A program made the translations under genes and the position numbers. This document shows, one piece after another, positions 46,758 through 55,371 of a DNA stretch of 64,000 bases. Below the pieces are notes generated by a model. The model was not told the DNA's origin, did not search any database, and saw nothing but the letters and a program-made list of their open reading frames with translations. The DNA is from Kaistia hirudinis (GTDB lineage: Bacteria > Pseudomonadota > Alphaproteobacteria > Rhizobiales > Kaistiaceae): NCBI RefSeq assembly GCF_014196455.1, contig NZ_JACIDS010000006.1:124001-188000 (forward strand). Direction: 5' to 3'. Position 1 is the stretch's first letter, and the number at the start of each line of letters is the position of its first letter.

Positions 46758-47290
46758 TCCTGATTCCGTTGCTCGCCGGTCGCGCCGGCCGGGCGGCGCG
46801 CAAAGGGCCGCGTGCCGGCCGGGATCTCGCCCGCTCCGCCGACCGGTTGGAGATATTCCTTCACCTCCGGCCAGCGTCCTTCCTGAAGCCCCTTCAATAC
46901 CAGCGGATCCTCCGTCTCGAAAGCGTCGAAGCCGACGCGCTTCAGAAGCGGGATCTGGTCGAGGAAGAAGGCGCCGACGGCGCGGAGCTCGCCCGCGAAG
47001 CCGTCGCGCTCGCGGAGCAGACGGCCGATCGAGAAGGCACGGCCATCGGCGAATTTCGGCAGCGAGGCGGCGATCACCGCGAGGCGCGGCAGGTCCTGCA
47101 CGATGCCGCCCCAGTCGCTGCCCGGCTCGATCCGCAGGCCGAGCGGCGCGGGGCGGGCGAGCAGCGCCTCGCGTTCGGCGCGGAAGCGTTCGAGCGAGAC
47201 GATCACGGCCTCGTCCGTGCCGATCACGTCGTCATCGGCGACATGGCGGAAGCGGTCCGCGACGAAACTACCGTTTTTCCAGAGAGCCAT
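46754..47290 (-). CDS. DUF934 family protein (sulfur-operon accessory)
   Basis: 178 residues. MALWKNGSFVADRFRHVADD, GLRIEPGSDWGGIVQDLPRL, LPKFADGRAFSIGRLLRERD, FLDQIPLLKRVGFDAFET and ending in GRWPEVKEYLQPVGGAGE match DUF934, which almost always lies beside cysH/cysI in alpha- and betaproteobacteria. It may help sulfite reduction, but no activity is established. Its ATG shares one base with the cysH stop (TGATG). Confidence 0.92.
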   Translation of the reverse strand: MALWKNGSFVADRFRHVADDDVIGTDEAVIVSLERFRAEREALLARPAPLGLRIEPGSDWGGIVQDLPRLAVIAASLPKFADGRAFSIGRLLRERDGFAGELRAVGAFFLDQIPLLKRVGFDAFETEDPLVLKGLQEGRWPEVKEYLQPVGGAGEIPAGTRPFARRPAGATGEQRNQE

Positions 47291-48066
47291 CAGATGCCGC
47301 TGCCGTCCGTCTCGCCCAGATGTATGCCGCATTCGACCTTGTCGAGACCGCGCCAGCGCCCCGCGCGCTCGTCCTCGCCCGGCTTCACCTTGGAGGTGCA
47401 GGGGGCGCAGCCGATGGAAGGATAGCCCTCGGCGACCAGGGGATGGCGCGGCAGGTCGTGTTCGGCCAGATAGGCCTTCAGATCCGCCGACGACCAGTTT
47501 GCCAGCGGGTTGACCTTCATGCGCGCGCCGTCGCGCTCGAAATAGCCGATCGCCGCGCGCGTTGCCGCCTGGAAGCGCTTGCGGCCCGTGAACCAGGCGT
47601 CGAAGCCCTCGAGCGCGCGATTGAGCGGCTCCGTCTTGCGGATCTGGCAGCAGGCGTCGGCATTGGTCATCCACAGTGCCTTGTAGCGGTCCTGCGCCGC
47701 GATGGTCGCCTCGGCGGGCGTGATCGTGCGCATGTCGGTGAGGCCCAGCCGATCGACCAGCGTGTCGCGATAGGCCAGCGTTTCCGGAAAAAGGCGGAGC
47801 GTGTCGATGAAGACGACGGGAACCGAGCGGTCGACCGAAGCGACGAGATGCAGCAGCACAGCCGATTCGGCGCCGAAGGAGGAGACGAGCGCTATGCGTC
47901 CGGCAAAGCGCTCGAAGAGGGCATAGGCGATCACGTCGCGCGCCGGGCGGTCCGCGAAACGGGCGCTGAGTTCGGCCGCCTCGGCGATGCCGGCATTCTC
48001 GTGATCGAAGGGCGGCAGGATTTCGCCGATGCCCGCGGCCGTGTCGACGGCGTCAAGCCGCGCCAT
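47290..48066 (-). CDS. cysH: Assimilatory adenylyl-sulfate (APS) reductase
   Basis: 258-residue cytoplasmic reductase turning adenylyl-sulfate into sulfite. VSSFGAESAVLLHLVASVD is the P-loop-like nucleotide site. ADACCQIRKTEPL and GCAPCTSKVKP provide the CC...CxxC 4Fe-4S ligands that mark the APS (rather than PAPS) type. VECGIHLGET holds the C-terminal catalytic Cys that forms the thiosulfonate. The ATG at 48066 overlaps the cysI 3' end by 14 bases. Reducing power likely comes from thioredoxin; the operon's ferredoxin is a further candidate. Confidence 0.93.
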   Translation of the reverse strand: MARLDAVDTAAGIGEILPPFDHENAGIAEAAELSARFADRPARDVIAYALFERFAGRIALVSSFGAESAVLLHLVASVDRSVPVVFIDTLRLFPETLAYRDTLVDRLGLTDMRTITPAEATIAAQDRYKALWMTNADACCQIRKTEPLNRALEGFDAWFTGRKRFQAATRAAIGYFERDGARMKVNPLANWSSADLKAYLAEHDLPRHPLVAEGYPSIGCAPCTSKVKPGEDERAGRWRGLDKVECGIHLGETDGSGI

Positions 48067-49711
48067 AGAGCGCCTCCTTGAACGGGGCCTGCCCGAGGCG
48101 GCGATAGGTGTCGAGGAAGCTCTCCTCCGGCCTGCTGCGATGCGCCAGATAGGTGTCGACGAGTGTCTCCACCGCATCGACGATCTCTTCCGTCGAGAAG
48201 CCGCGCCCGATGATCTCGCCGATCGCGGCGTTCTCGTCGCCCGAGCCGCCGAGCGAGATCTGGTAGAATTCCTCGCCCTTCTTCTCGACGCCGAGAATGC
48301 CGATATGGCCGACATGGTGATGGCCGCAGGCATTGATGCAGCCGGAGATCTTGATCTTCAGATCGCCGATCTCGCGCTGGCGGGCGATGTCGCCGAAGCG
48401 CTGCGAGATGCGCTGCGCCACGGGGATCGAGCGGGCATTGGCGAGCGCGCAATAGTCGAGGCCCGGGCAGGCGATGATGTCGGTGATGAAGCCGGCATTC
48501 GCCGTCGCCAGCTCCGCGGCGACGAGGCCATCATAGACGGCGCGGAGGTCCGTCTCCGCCACATGCGGCAGGATCAGGTTCTGTTCGTGGCTGACGCGGA
48601 TCTCGTCATGGCCGAAGCGTTCGGCGATGGCAGCGACGGCATCCATCTGGTCGGCCGTCGCGTCGCCCGGCGTCCCGCCGATCGCCTTCAGCGAGACCGT
48701 GACCGAGACATGGCCGGGAACGCGATGGGGATGGGTGTTGCGGGCGACGAAGGCATCGAAATCCGGGTCCGCCGCGCGCGATGCGGCGAGCGAAGGATCG
48801 GCCGCGCGCGGCGCCAGATCGGCGGGCAGGGCGAAATAGGCGCGGATGCGCTCGACTTCCTCGGCGGGCAAGCGAAGTACGCCGTCCTTGATCCGCTCCC
48901 ATTCCTCTTCGACCTGGCGCGTGATCTCCTCGGCGCCCGTCTCGTGGACGAGGATCTTGATGCGCGCCTTGTACTTGTTGTCGCGCCGGCCCGACAGGTT
49001 GTAGACGCGGAGGATTGCCTCGCAATAGGAGAGAAGATCCTCCTCGGGGAGGAAGTCGCGGATCTTCTTGGCGACCATCGGCGTGCGGCCCTGGCCGCCG
49101 CCGACATAGACGGCGAAACCGATGCGTCCCGCCGCGTCCCGCTTTAGCTGCAGGCCGATATCGTGCACTTGGATCGCGGCGCGGTCACGGTCGGCGCCGG
49201 TGACGGCGACCTTGAACTTGCGCGGCAGGAACAGGAATTCGGGGTGCAGCGACGACCATTGCCGGAGGATCTCGGCATAGGGACGGGGATCATCGACTTC
49301 GTCCGCCGCCGCGCCGGCGAAATGGTCGGCGGTGACGTTGCGGATGCAATTGCCCGAAGTCTGGATCGCGTGCATCTCGACCTCGGCGAGCTCGCTAAGG
49401 ATATCCGGGATGTCCGAGAGCTTCGGCCAGTTGAACTGCAGGTTCTGCCGGGTCGTGAAATGGCCGTAGCCGCGGTCATAGCGGCGCGCGATATCGGCGA
49501 GGCGGCGCATCTGCCGCCCGTTCAGCGTGCCATAGGGCACGGCGATGCGCAGCATATAGGCGTGCAGCTGCAGATAGACGCCGTTCTGCAGGCGCAGCGG
49601 CTTGAACTGGTCCTCGGTCAGCTCGCCGCCGACGCGGCGCTCGACCTGATCGCGGAACTGCGCGACGCGAGCCTGCACGAAGTCATGGTCGAATTCGTCG
49701 TAGCGGTACAT
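48053..49711 (-). CDS. cysI: Sulfite reductase (siroheme/4Fe-4S hemoprotein)
   Basis: 552-residue nitrite/sulfite reductase-type hemoprotein. The two repeats of the fold are seen in MYRYDEFDHDFVQARVAQFR, YGHFTTRQNLQFNWP and SGNCIRNVTADHFAG, later CPGLDYCALANARSIP (C-x5-C) and SGCINACGHHHVGHIGI (C-x3-C), which bind the siroheme-4Fe-4S pair. It reduces sulfite to sulfide. No flavoprotein subunit is in the window, so it is probably ferredoxin-dependent, consistent with the ferredoxin at the operon end. Its start shares one base with the DUF2849 stop. Confidence 0.93.
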   Translation of the reverse strand: MYRYDEFDHDFVQARVAQFRDQVERRVGGELTEDQFKPLRLQNGVYLQLHAYMLRIAVPYGTLNGRQMRRLADIARRYDRGYGHFTTRQNLQFNWPKLSDIPDILSELAEVEMHAIQTSGNCIRNVTADHFAGAAADEVDDPRPYAEILRQWSSLHPEFLFLPRKFKVAVTGADRDRAAIQVHDIGLQLKRDAAGRIGFAVYVGGGQGRTPMVAKKIRDFLPEEDLLSYCEAILRVYNLSGRRDNKYKARIKILVHETGAEEITRQVEEEWERIKDGVLRLPAEEVERIRAYFALPADLAPRAADPSLAASRAADPDFDAFVARNTHPHRVPGHVSVTVSLKAIGGTPGDATADQMDAVAAIAERFGHDEIRVSHEQNLILPHVAETDLRAVYDGLVAAELATANAGFITDIIACPGLDYCALANARSIPVAQRISQRFGDIARQREIGDLKIKISGCINACGHHHVGHIGILGVEKKGEEFYQISLGGSGDENAAIGEIIGRGFSTEEIVDAVETLVDTYLAHRSRPEESFLDTYRRLGQAPFKEALYGAA

Positions 49712-50046
49712 CAGCGGCTCGCGGAAGCTGCGGTGGGGAGGGCGGCGCGCTCGGCCAGTTCCGCCTCGCCATAGGCGACGGTCGGGCCCTTGGCGGCGCG
49801 GATGCGCTCGCGGAGGCGCAGGGGAACGGGAATACCGGCGTCGGGATGCAGCTCGACGTCGATCTCATAGGGCTCGACGACGATCTGTGCATCGTGCTGC
49901 GCCTTGGCATAGGCGAGCGCCTCGTCCAACTCGCCCGTGCCGATGATGCGGGATTCGGCGATCTCCGTGGTCCAGCCGCCGGAGGCGTCGAGGAAGACGA
50001 CGAGCCCGTCGCCGAGATTGTTGGCCGTGATGATCTTCTGGCTCAT
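49711..50046 (-). CDS. DUF2849 family protein
   Basis: 111 residues. MSQKIITANNLGDGLVVFLD, a segment around WTTEIAESRIIGTGELDEAL, and VVEPYEIDVELHPDAGIPVP LRLRERIRA (read in order) are typical of DUF2849, a small protein found only in alphaproteobacterial sulfite-reductase operons between cysG and cysI. Function unknown; possibly a siroheme loading or reductase accessory factor (guess). 12 bases separate it from the cysG stop. Confidence 0.92.
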   Translation of the reverse strand: MSQKIITANNLGDGLVVFLDASGGWTTEIAESRIIGTGELDEALAYAKAQHDAQIVVEPYEIDVELHPDAGIPVPLRLRERIRAAKGPTVAYGEAELAERAALPTAASASR

Positions 50047-50058
50047 GCCGCGCTCCCG

Positions 50059-51480
50059 TCAGGCCGCCAGCGCCGCGAGCGGCAGCGGCGCGGTGCCGAG
50101 CGCGCTCTCGGCGATCACTTGGCCCACGATGATGACGGCGGGGCCGTCCACATCGCCCTTGCCGGCGACCGCGGCGAGTTCGTCGAGGCGGCCCGCATAG
50201 GCCTTGCGATCCTCGCGCGAGGCGTTCTCGATCACCGCGACCGGCGTCGACGGCGCGAGCCCGGCCTCGATCAGGCGCGCGGCGACGCGGGCGGCGACGC
50301 TACGGCCCATATAGACGGCGACCGTGGCGCCGGAGAGCGCGAGGCCAGCCCAATCGGGCAGCGTGTCGCCGCGCATGTCGTGGCCGGTCGCCATGACGAA
50401 GCTCGAGGCGACGTCACGCAGCGTCAGCGGAATCGCGAAATCGGCGGCGGCGGCGATCGCCGCGGTCACTCCGGGCACGATGTCGAACGATATGCCGGCC
50501 GCCTTGAGCGCGGCCATCTCCTCGCCGGCCCGGCCGAAAATCAGCGGGTCGCCGGATTTGAGGCGGACCACGCGCCGCCCGTCGCGCGCCTCGCGGATCA
50601 AGATGTCGTTGATCTCGTCCTGGCTGGCCGCATGCGCGCCCTTCGACTTGCCGACATAGATCCTGAGCGCGTCGCGCCGGCCCATGGCGACCACCGCATC
50701 GGGGACGAGCTTGTCATAGACGATGACATCCGCCTCCTGGAGCAGGCGCTGGGCGCGCAGAGTCAGGAGGTCCTCGGCGCCGGGACCGGCACCGACCAGG
50801 CTGACATGGCCGGCGAGGGTCGCCGTGGCGGCGCTGTCGATCGCGTCGGCCGCTTCCGCATGACCTTCGGCGATCCGTCCGGCGAGCACCTTGGCCGCGG
50901 TCGGGCCGGAGAAGAAATGCGCCCAGAAGCGGCGGCGCGCCTCGGTGCCCGTAATCTGCGCCGCGACGCGCTCGCGCAGGCTCTCCGCCAGCGCCGCGAG
51001 ATCGCCGATCGCCGGGGCCAGCATCGCCTCGATTCGCGCGCGGACATGGCGGGCGAGCACCGGACCCGTGCCCTCGGTCGAGATCGCAATCGCGAGCGGG
51101 GCGCGATTGACGATGGCGGGGACGTAGAAATCGCAAAGATCCGGCCGGTCGACGACATTGACCGGCACGCCAGCCTCGCGGCCGATGCCGGCCAGGGCGC
51201 GGTCGCGTTCCGCCTCGCCGCTTGCCGCGAAGAAGAGCGCCGCACCGGCGAGATCCGCCGCGCCGGGCCAGCGGGCGACATGCACGACACCGCCGGAAGC
51301 GACGACCTCCGCGGCCTCCGCGTCGAGCCGCGGGGCGAACACGAACGGGAAGGCGCTCGTCTCGGCGAGCAGGCGCAGCTTCGCGGCAGCCGCTTCACCG
51401 CCGCCAGCGACGACGACGCGCCTTCCCTCCACCTTGTGGAAGGCGGGGAAGGTCGACAGCCTTCGATGGGCAGCGGCCAT
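50059..51480 (-). CDS. cysG: Siroheme synthase (multifunctional CysG)
   Basis: 473-residue enzyme making siroheme for CysI. The N-terminal domain (about 1-210) is precorrin-2 dehydrogenase/ferrochelatase (FPAFHKVEGRRVVVAGGGEA, then FYVPAIVNRAPLAIAISTEG). The C-terminal half is uroporphyrinogen-III C-methyltransferase: HVSLVGAGPGAEDLLTLRAQ, VIYDKLVPD-like VIVYDKLVP, VRLKSGDPLIFGRAGEEMAA, VPGVTAAIAAAA and VYMGRS. The ATG at 51480 has GGAGA about 8 bases before it. It leads the whole sulfur operon; an inverted repeat at 51570 may be the control site. Confidence 0.93.
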   Translation of the reverse strand: MAAAHRRLSTFPAFHKVEGRRVVVAGGGEAAAAKLRLLAETSAFPFVFAPRLDAEAAEVVASGGVVHVARWPGAADLAGAALFFAASGEAERDRALAGIGREAGVPVNVVDRPDLCDFYVPAIVNRAPLAIAISTEGTGPVLARHVRARIEAMLAPAIGDLAALAESLRERVAAQITGTEARRRFWAHFFSGPTAAKVLAGRIAEGHAEAADAIDSAATATLAGHVSLVGAGPGAEDLLTLRAQRLLQEADVIVYDKLVPDAVVAMGRRDALRIYVGKSKGAHAASQDEINDILIREARDGRRVVRLKSGDPLIFGRAGEEMAALKAAGISFDIVPGVTAAIAAAADFAIPLTLRDVASSFVMATGHDMRGDTLPDWAGLALSGATVAVYMGRSVAARVAARLIEAGLAPSTPVAVIENASREDRKAYAGRLDELAAVAGKGDVDGPAVIIVGQVIAESALGTAPLPLAALAA

Positions 51481-51569
51481 CGCATGTCTCCGGACGGGCC
51501 CGGGGGCGGGCCAAGTTGGAACCGTCACAAGCTTCTAAAGAAACTGACCCCCGCCCGCCACCAAGCAGC

Positions 51570-51595
51570 TTCCAATCTCGACCGTCCGATTGGAA
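51570..51595. promoter_or_regulatory. Inverted repeat in the cysG operon promoter region
   Basis: TTCCAATC, ten-base spacer, GATTGGAA: perfect arms, about 90 bases upstream of cysG. The arrangement fits a regulator site (for example a LysR-type CysB-like or Rrf2-like factor), but none is encoded in the window. Confidence 0.5.
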
Positions 51596-51795
51596 AATAA
51601 TCCTTCGCAGGCCCACGCGGCCGCGCAGTCGCGCTTGCCGGGGGCGAAAGCTGCGTCTCGCGCTTAGTCCTTGGTTTCCGCCGGTAAACGCCTGGACGAG
51701 CCGCCCCATTCGGTCGGCGAATTCATCCTAATACACGACCAACTTGGTCGTGTATTAGCAAGCTCATGCTCATCTGGCGAGGTCGAGCCGTTTCG
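51596..51795. other. Intergenic region between cysG operon and edd
   Basis: Contains no gene I can support. It includes AT-rich promoter sequence for the sulfur operon on the right of the inverted repeat, and the large palindrome at 51728-51758. Confidence 0.4.
51728..51758. repeat. 31-bp perfect palindrome with single-base centre
   Basis: CTAATACACGACCAA, one C, then TTGGTCGTGTATTAG: 15-base arms with no mismatch. It lies 37 bases past the edd stop and about 250 bases upstream of cysG. It is AT-richer than its surroundings and has no T-run, so a normal intrinsic terminator is doubtful. It could be a bidirectional terminator, a protein-binding site or a recombination/partition site. Confidence 0.8.
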
Positions 51796-53610
51796 TCAGA
51801 AGACGCCCGCGCCGCTCTCGGCCGCCGTCGCATGGGCGCGGAACATGGCGAACAATTCGCGGCCCATGCCATGCTCGTTCTCGGCGAGATCGGGCTCTGA
51901 GGGCAGGCGCGCGGCGAATTCGGCCGGATCGACCAGCACGTCGAGCTTGCCCGTCACGGCATCGAGCCGGATCATGTCGCCGTCGCGAATCCTGGCGATC
52001 GGACCGCCGGCGACGGCTTCCGGCGTCACATGGATCGCCGCCGGCACCTTGCCCGAGGCGCCGGACATGCGCCCGTCCGTCAGGAGCGCGACGCGCTGGC
52101 CGCGGTCCTGCAGGATGCCGAGCGTCGGCGTCAGCTTGTGCAGCTCCGGCATGCCATTGGCCTTGGGGCCCTGGAAGCGGATCACCGCGACGAAATCGCC
52201 GGTGAGCTCGCCCGCCTTGAACGCGGCAAGCAGGCCGTCCTGCGTCTCGAACACCTTGGCCGGCGCCTCGATCACATGGCGGTCCGGCTTGACCGCCGAG
52301 ACCTTGATCACGGCGCGGCCGAGATTGCCGGAGAGCACCTTGAGGCCGCCATTCGGCGCGAACGCCTTGGCGACCGGCGCCAGGATCTTCTCGTCGAGGC
52401 TTTCCGAAGCGCCCTCGCCCCAGACCACGGCACCGCCCTCGCCGAGCTTCGGCTCGCTCGTATAGGCGGCAAGCCCGTGGCCCCAGACCGTCTTCACGTC
52501 CTCGTGCAGATAGCCGGCGCCGAGCAACTCGCGGATCAGGAAGCTCATGCCGCCGGCCGCGTGGAAATGGTTCACGTCGGCGAGGCCGTTCGGATAGACG
52601 CGGGCGAGCAGCGGGACCGTATCCGAGATGTCGGAGAAATCGTCCCAGGTCAGCTGGATGCCGGCGGCCTTGGCGATCGCGACCATGTGCATGGTGTGGT
52701 TGGTCGAGCCGCCGGTGGCGTTCAGGCCGACGACGCCGTTGACGATCACCTTCTCGTCCACGATCTCGCCGATCGGCGTGAACTCGTTGCCGAGCGCGGT
52801 GATGGCGAGCGCGCGCTTCGTCGCCGCCTTGGTCAGCGCCTCGCGCAGCGGCGTGTTCGGATTGACGAAGGAGGAGCCGGGCAGATGCAGGCCCATGATC
52901 TCCATCATCATCTGGTTGGTGTTGGCGGTGCCGTAGAAGGTACAGGTGCCCGGCCCGTGATAGGAGGCGCTTTCGGCCTCCAGGAGCTCGGCGCGGCCGA
53001 CCTTGCCCTCGGCATAGAGTTGGCGGATGCGCGCCTTCTCGCCGTTCGGCAGGCCCGTGGTCATCGGCCCGGCCGGCACGAACACGGTCGGGATATGGCC
53101 GAAGGAGAGCGCGGCGATCATGAGGCCCGGCACGATCTTGTCGCAGATGCCGAGGAACATCGCCGCGTCGAACATGTTGTGCGACAGGCCGACGGCCGCC
53201 GCCATGGCAATGGCGTCGCGCGAGAACAGCGACAGCTCCATGCCGGTCTGGCCTTGGGTGACGCCGTCGCACATGGCCGGAACGCCGCCGGCGACCTGCG
53301 CGATGCCGCCCGCCTCGCGCGCCGCCGCGCGGATGACCTCGGGATAGGTCTCGTAGGGCTGGTGCGCCGAGAGCATGTCGTTATAGGCGGTGATGATGCC
53401 GATATTCGGCATGATCTCGCCCTTGAGCGCAGCCTTGTCGTCGACGCCGCAGGCGGCGAAGCCGTGGGCGAGGTTGCCGCAGGCGAGCCCCGCCCGGCGC
53501 ACGCCCGCCTTCTTCGCCGCGTCGAGGCGGCGCAGATAGAGCGCGCGGCTCTCGCGGCTGCGCTGACGGACGCGCTCGGTCACCTCCGCGATCTTCGGGT
53601 GGATCGTCAT
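51796..53610 (-). CDS. edd: 6-phosphogluconate dehydratase (Entner-Doudoroff)
   Basis: 604-residue IlvD/Edd-family enzyme converting 6-phosphogluconate to KDPG. Landmarks are [40 protein letters not shown] with an Fe-S Cys, [40 protein letters not shown] and [40 protein letters not shown] and [20 protein letters not shown] follow. Length is as expected. It follows zwf by 54 bases on the same strand. No eda (KDPG aldolase) or pgl gene is adjacent. Confidence 0.95.
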   Translation of the reverse strand: MTIHPKIAEVTERVRQRSRESRALYLRRLDAAKKAGVRRAGLACGNLAHGFAACGVDDKAALKGEIMPNIGIITAYNDMLSAHQPYETYPEVIRAAAREAGGIAQVAGGVPAMCDGVTQGQTGMELSLFSRDAIAMAAAVGLSHNMFDAAMFLGICDKIVPGLMIAALSFGHIPTVFVPAGPMTTGLPNGEKARIRQLYAEGKVGRAELLEAESASYHGPGTCTFYGTANTNQMMMEIMGLHLPGSSFVNPNTPLREALTKAATKRALAITALGNEFTPIGEIVDEKVIVNGVVGLNATGGSTNHTMHMVAIAKAAGIQLTWDDFSDISDTVPLLARVYPNGLADVNHFHAAGGMSFLIRELLGAGYLHEDVKTVWGHGLAAYTSEPKLGEGGAVVWGEGASESLDEKILAPVAKAFAPNGGLKVLSGNLGRAVIKVSAVKPDRHVIEAPAKVFETQDGLLAAFKAGELTGDFVAVIRFQGPKANGMPELHKLTPTLGILQDRGQRVALLTDGRMSGASGKVPAAIHVTPEAVAGGPIARIRDGDMIRLDAVTGKLDVLVDPAEFAARLPSEPDLAENEHGMGRELFAMFRAHATAAESGAGVF

Positions 53611-53664
53611 CGTGGTGTCTCCTGATCGCCTCGGGCGGCCGGCCGCGTCGGGCCGGCGCGCCGC

Positions 53665-55146
53665 CTACTCGAGCTCCTCGTGCCAGGTGCGTCCGTCGCG
53701 CTCGATGAGCGCGATCGATGCGGACGGACCCCATGTGCCGGCCGTATAGGGCTTGAGGCCCTCGCGCGCGGCCGACCAGCTTTCGAGGATCGGATCGACC
53801 CAGCGCCAGGCCGCCTCGACCTCGTCGCGGCGCATGAACAGCGTAGCATTGCCGCGGATCACGTCCATGATCAGCCGCTCATAGGCCTCGGGGCTGCGCA
53901 CCTTGAAGGTCTGCGCGAAGCTCATGTCGAGCGGGACATGGCGAAGCCGCATGCCGCCGGGGCCTGGATCCTTGATCATCAGCCAGAGCCGCACGCCCTC
54001 GTCCGGCTGCAGGCGCATGACGAGCTGGTTCGAGGCCAGTTGCCCGGCCGCGTCGCCGAAGATCGAGTGTGGGATGGTCTTGAACGAGACGACGATCTCG
54101 GAGAGGCGGGTCGGCAGGCGCTTGCCGGTGCGGATGTAGAACGGCACGCCCGCCCAGCGCCAGTTCTCGATCTCGGCCTTGAGCGCGACGAAGGTCTCGG
54201 TCTGCGACTGCGGATTGCCGAGCTCCTCCAGATAGCCGGGCACGGGGCCGCCGGCCGAGGCGCCGGCGCGATACTGGCCGCGCACGGTCACGTGGTCGGC
54301 CGTGGCGCCGGTGATCGGCTTCAGCGCGCGCAGCACCTTGAGCTTCTCGTCGCGCATCGCATCCGCCTCGAACTGGCTCGGCGGTTCCATGGCCACGAGG
54401 CAGAGCAGCTGCAGGATGTGGTTCTGCACCATGTCGCGCAGCGCGCCGGCGGTGTCGTAATAGCCGGCGCGGCTCTCGACGCCGAGCGCCTCGGCGACCG
54501 TGATCTGCACATGATCGATATGGGCGGCGTTCCAGAGCGGCTCGAACAGCGCATTGGCGAAGCGCAGCGCCATCAGGTTCTGGACCGTCTCCTTACCGAG
54601 ATAGTGGTCGATGCGGTAGATCTGGCTTTCCTTGAACACTTTGCCGACCGTGTCGTTGAGCACGGTCGCGGATTCCAGGCTCTTGCCGATCGGCTTCTCG
54701 ACGATCACGCGCGTTTCCGGCGTGACGAGGCCATGGGCACCGATGCCCTCGCAGAGCACGCCGAAGAGATCGGGCGACACGGCGAGATAGAAGGCGCGGA
54801 TGCGGTCCTTGCCCTCCTTCAGCACCTTGGCGAGATCGGCCCAGCCGGATTTCTCGGCCGTGGCGTCGACCGGCACATAGAACACGCGCTTCAGGAAGCT
54901 CTCGACCAGCTCGGGCTCGCGCTCGTGCTGCGGCACGAATTTCTCGAGCGCGTCGAGCGTCGTCTTGCGATAGGCCTCGTCGGTCATCGGGCGGCGCGAG
55001 CAGCCGATGATGCGCGAGACATCGGGAATCTGGCCGTCGCGGTGGCGGTGATAGAGGGCGGGCAGGAGCTTGCGGTAGGCGAGATCGCCCGTCGCGCCGA
55101 AGACGATCAGGTCAAAGGGATCGACGGCGATGATGCGGCTGGTCAT
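53665..55146 (-). CDS. zwf: Glucose-6-phosphate 1-dehydrogenase
   Basis: 493-residue NADP enzyme oxidising glucose-6-phosphate to 6-phosphogluconolactone. FDLIVFGATGDLAYRKLLPA is the nucleotide-binding motif, RIDHYLGKETVQNLMALRFA the G6PDH active-site signature, and IIGCSRR, VRGQYRAG, FYIRTGKRLPTRLSEIVVSF and SWSAAREGLKPYTAGTWGPS follow. It produces lactone that a lactonase must hydrolyse. The usual pgl gene is absent between zwf and edd, but an SMP-30 lactonase-type gene is divergent and 225 bases away. Confidence 0.96.
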   Translation of the reverse strand: MTSRIIAVDPFDLIVFGATGDLAYRKLLPALYHRHRDGQIPDVSRIIGCSRRPMTDEAYRKTTLDALEKFVPQHEREPELVESFLKRVFYVPVDATAEKSGWADLAKVLKEGKDRIRAFYLAVSPDLFGVLCEGIGAHGLVTPETRVIVEKPIGKSLESATVLNDTVGKVFKESQIYRIDHYLGKETVQNLMALRFANALFEPLWNAAHIDHVQITVAEALGVESRAGYYDTAGALRDMVQNHILQLLCLVAMEPPSQFEADAMRDEKLKVLRALKPITGATADHVTVRGQYRAGASAGGPVPGYLEELGNPQSQTETFVALKAEIENWRWAGVPFYIRTGKRLPTRLSEIVVSFKTIPHSIFGDAAGQLASNQLVMRLQPDEGVRLWLMIKDPGPGGMRLRHVPLDMSFAQTFKVRSPEAYERLIMDVIRGNATLFMRRDEVEAAWRWVDPILESWSAAREGLKPYTAGTWGPSASIALIERDGRTWHEELE

Positions 55147-55229
55147 TGGGTTCTCATCTCCCGCTGCGACGGGCCCTGATGGGGCGGCCCGCCCGGTGTC
55201 GTAGACAATTCCGCTTCATATGTTGAGGG

Positions 55230-55256
55230 ATAAAATTAGAGCATCGAAATAAAATT
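55230..55256. promoter_or_regulatory. Direct repeats in the zwf/SMP-30 divergent promoter region
   Basis: ATAAAATT occurs at 55230-55237 and 55249-55256, 19 bases apart, in an AT-rich stretch between the two divergent genes. TTGACG (55255-55260) may be a -35 for the lactonase gene. The spacing of two helical turns suits a dimeric regulator. Confidence 0.4.
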
Positions 55257-55371
55257 GACGCGACGGGTTTTGGCTGGAGCGGCTCCGGCCCGGCGCGGTA
55301 TCGACTATCGGGCACGATCGAAGCAGGAATGGGGCCAACACGGTCCAGGCGAGTTCCAAGAGGGGAAAACC

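Noticed and set aside
55147-55371. Riboswitch or small RNA before zwf/SMP-30
   Set aside because: Only AT-rich direct repeats are visible; no stable conserved fold.
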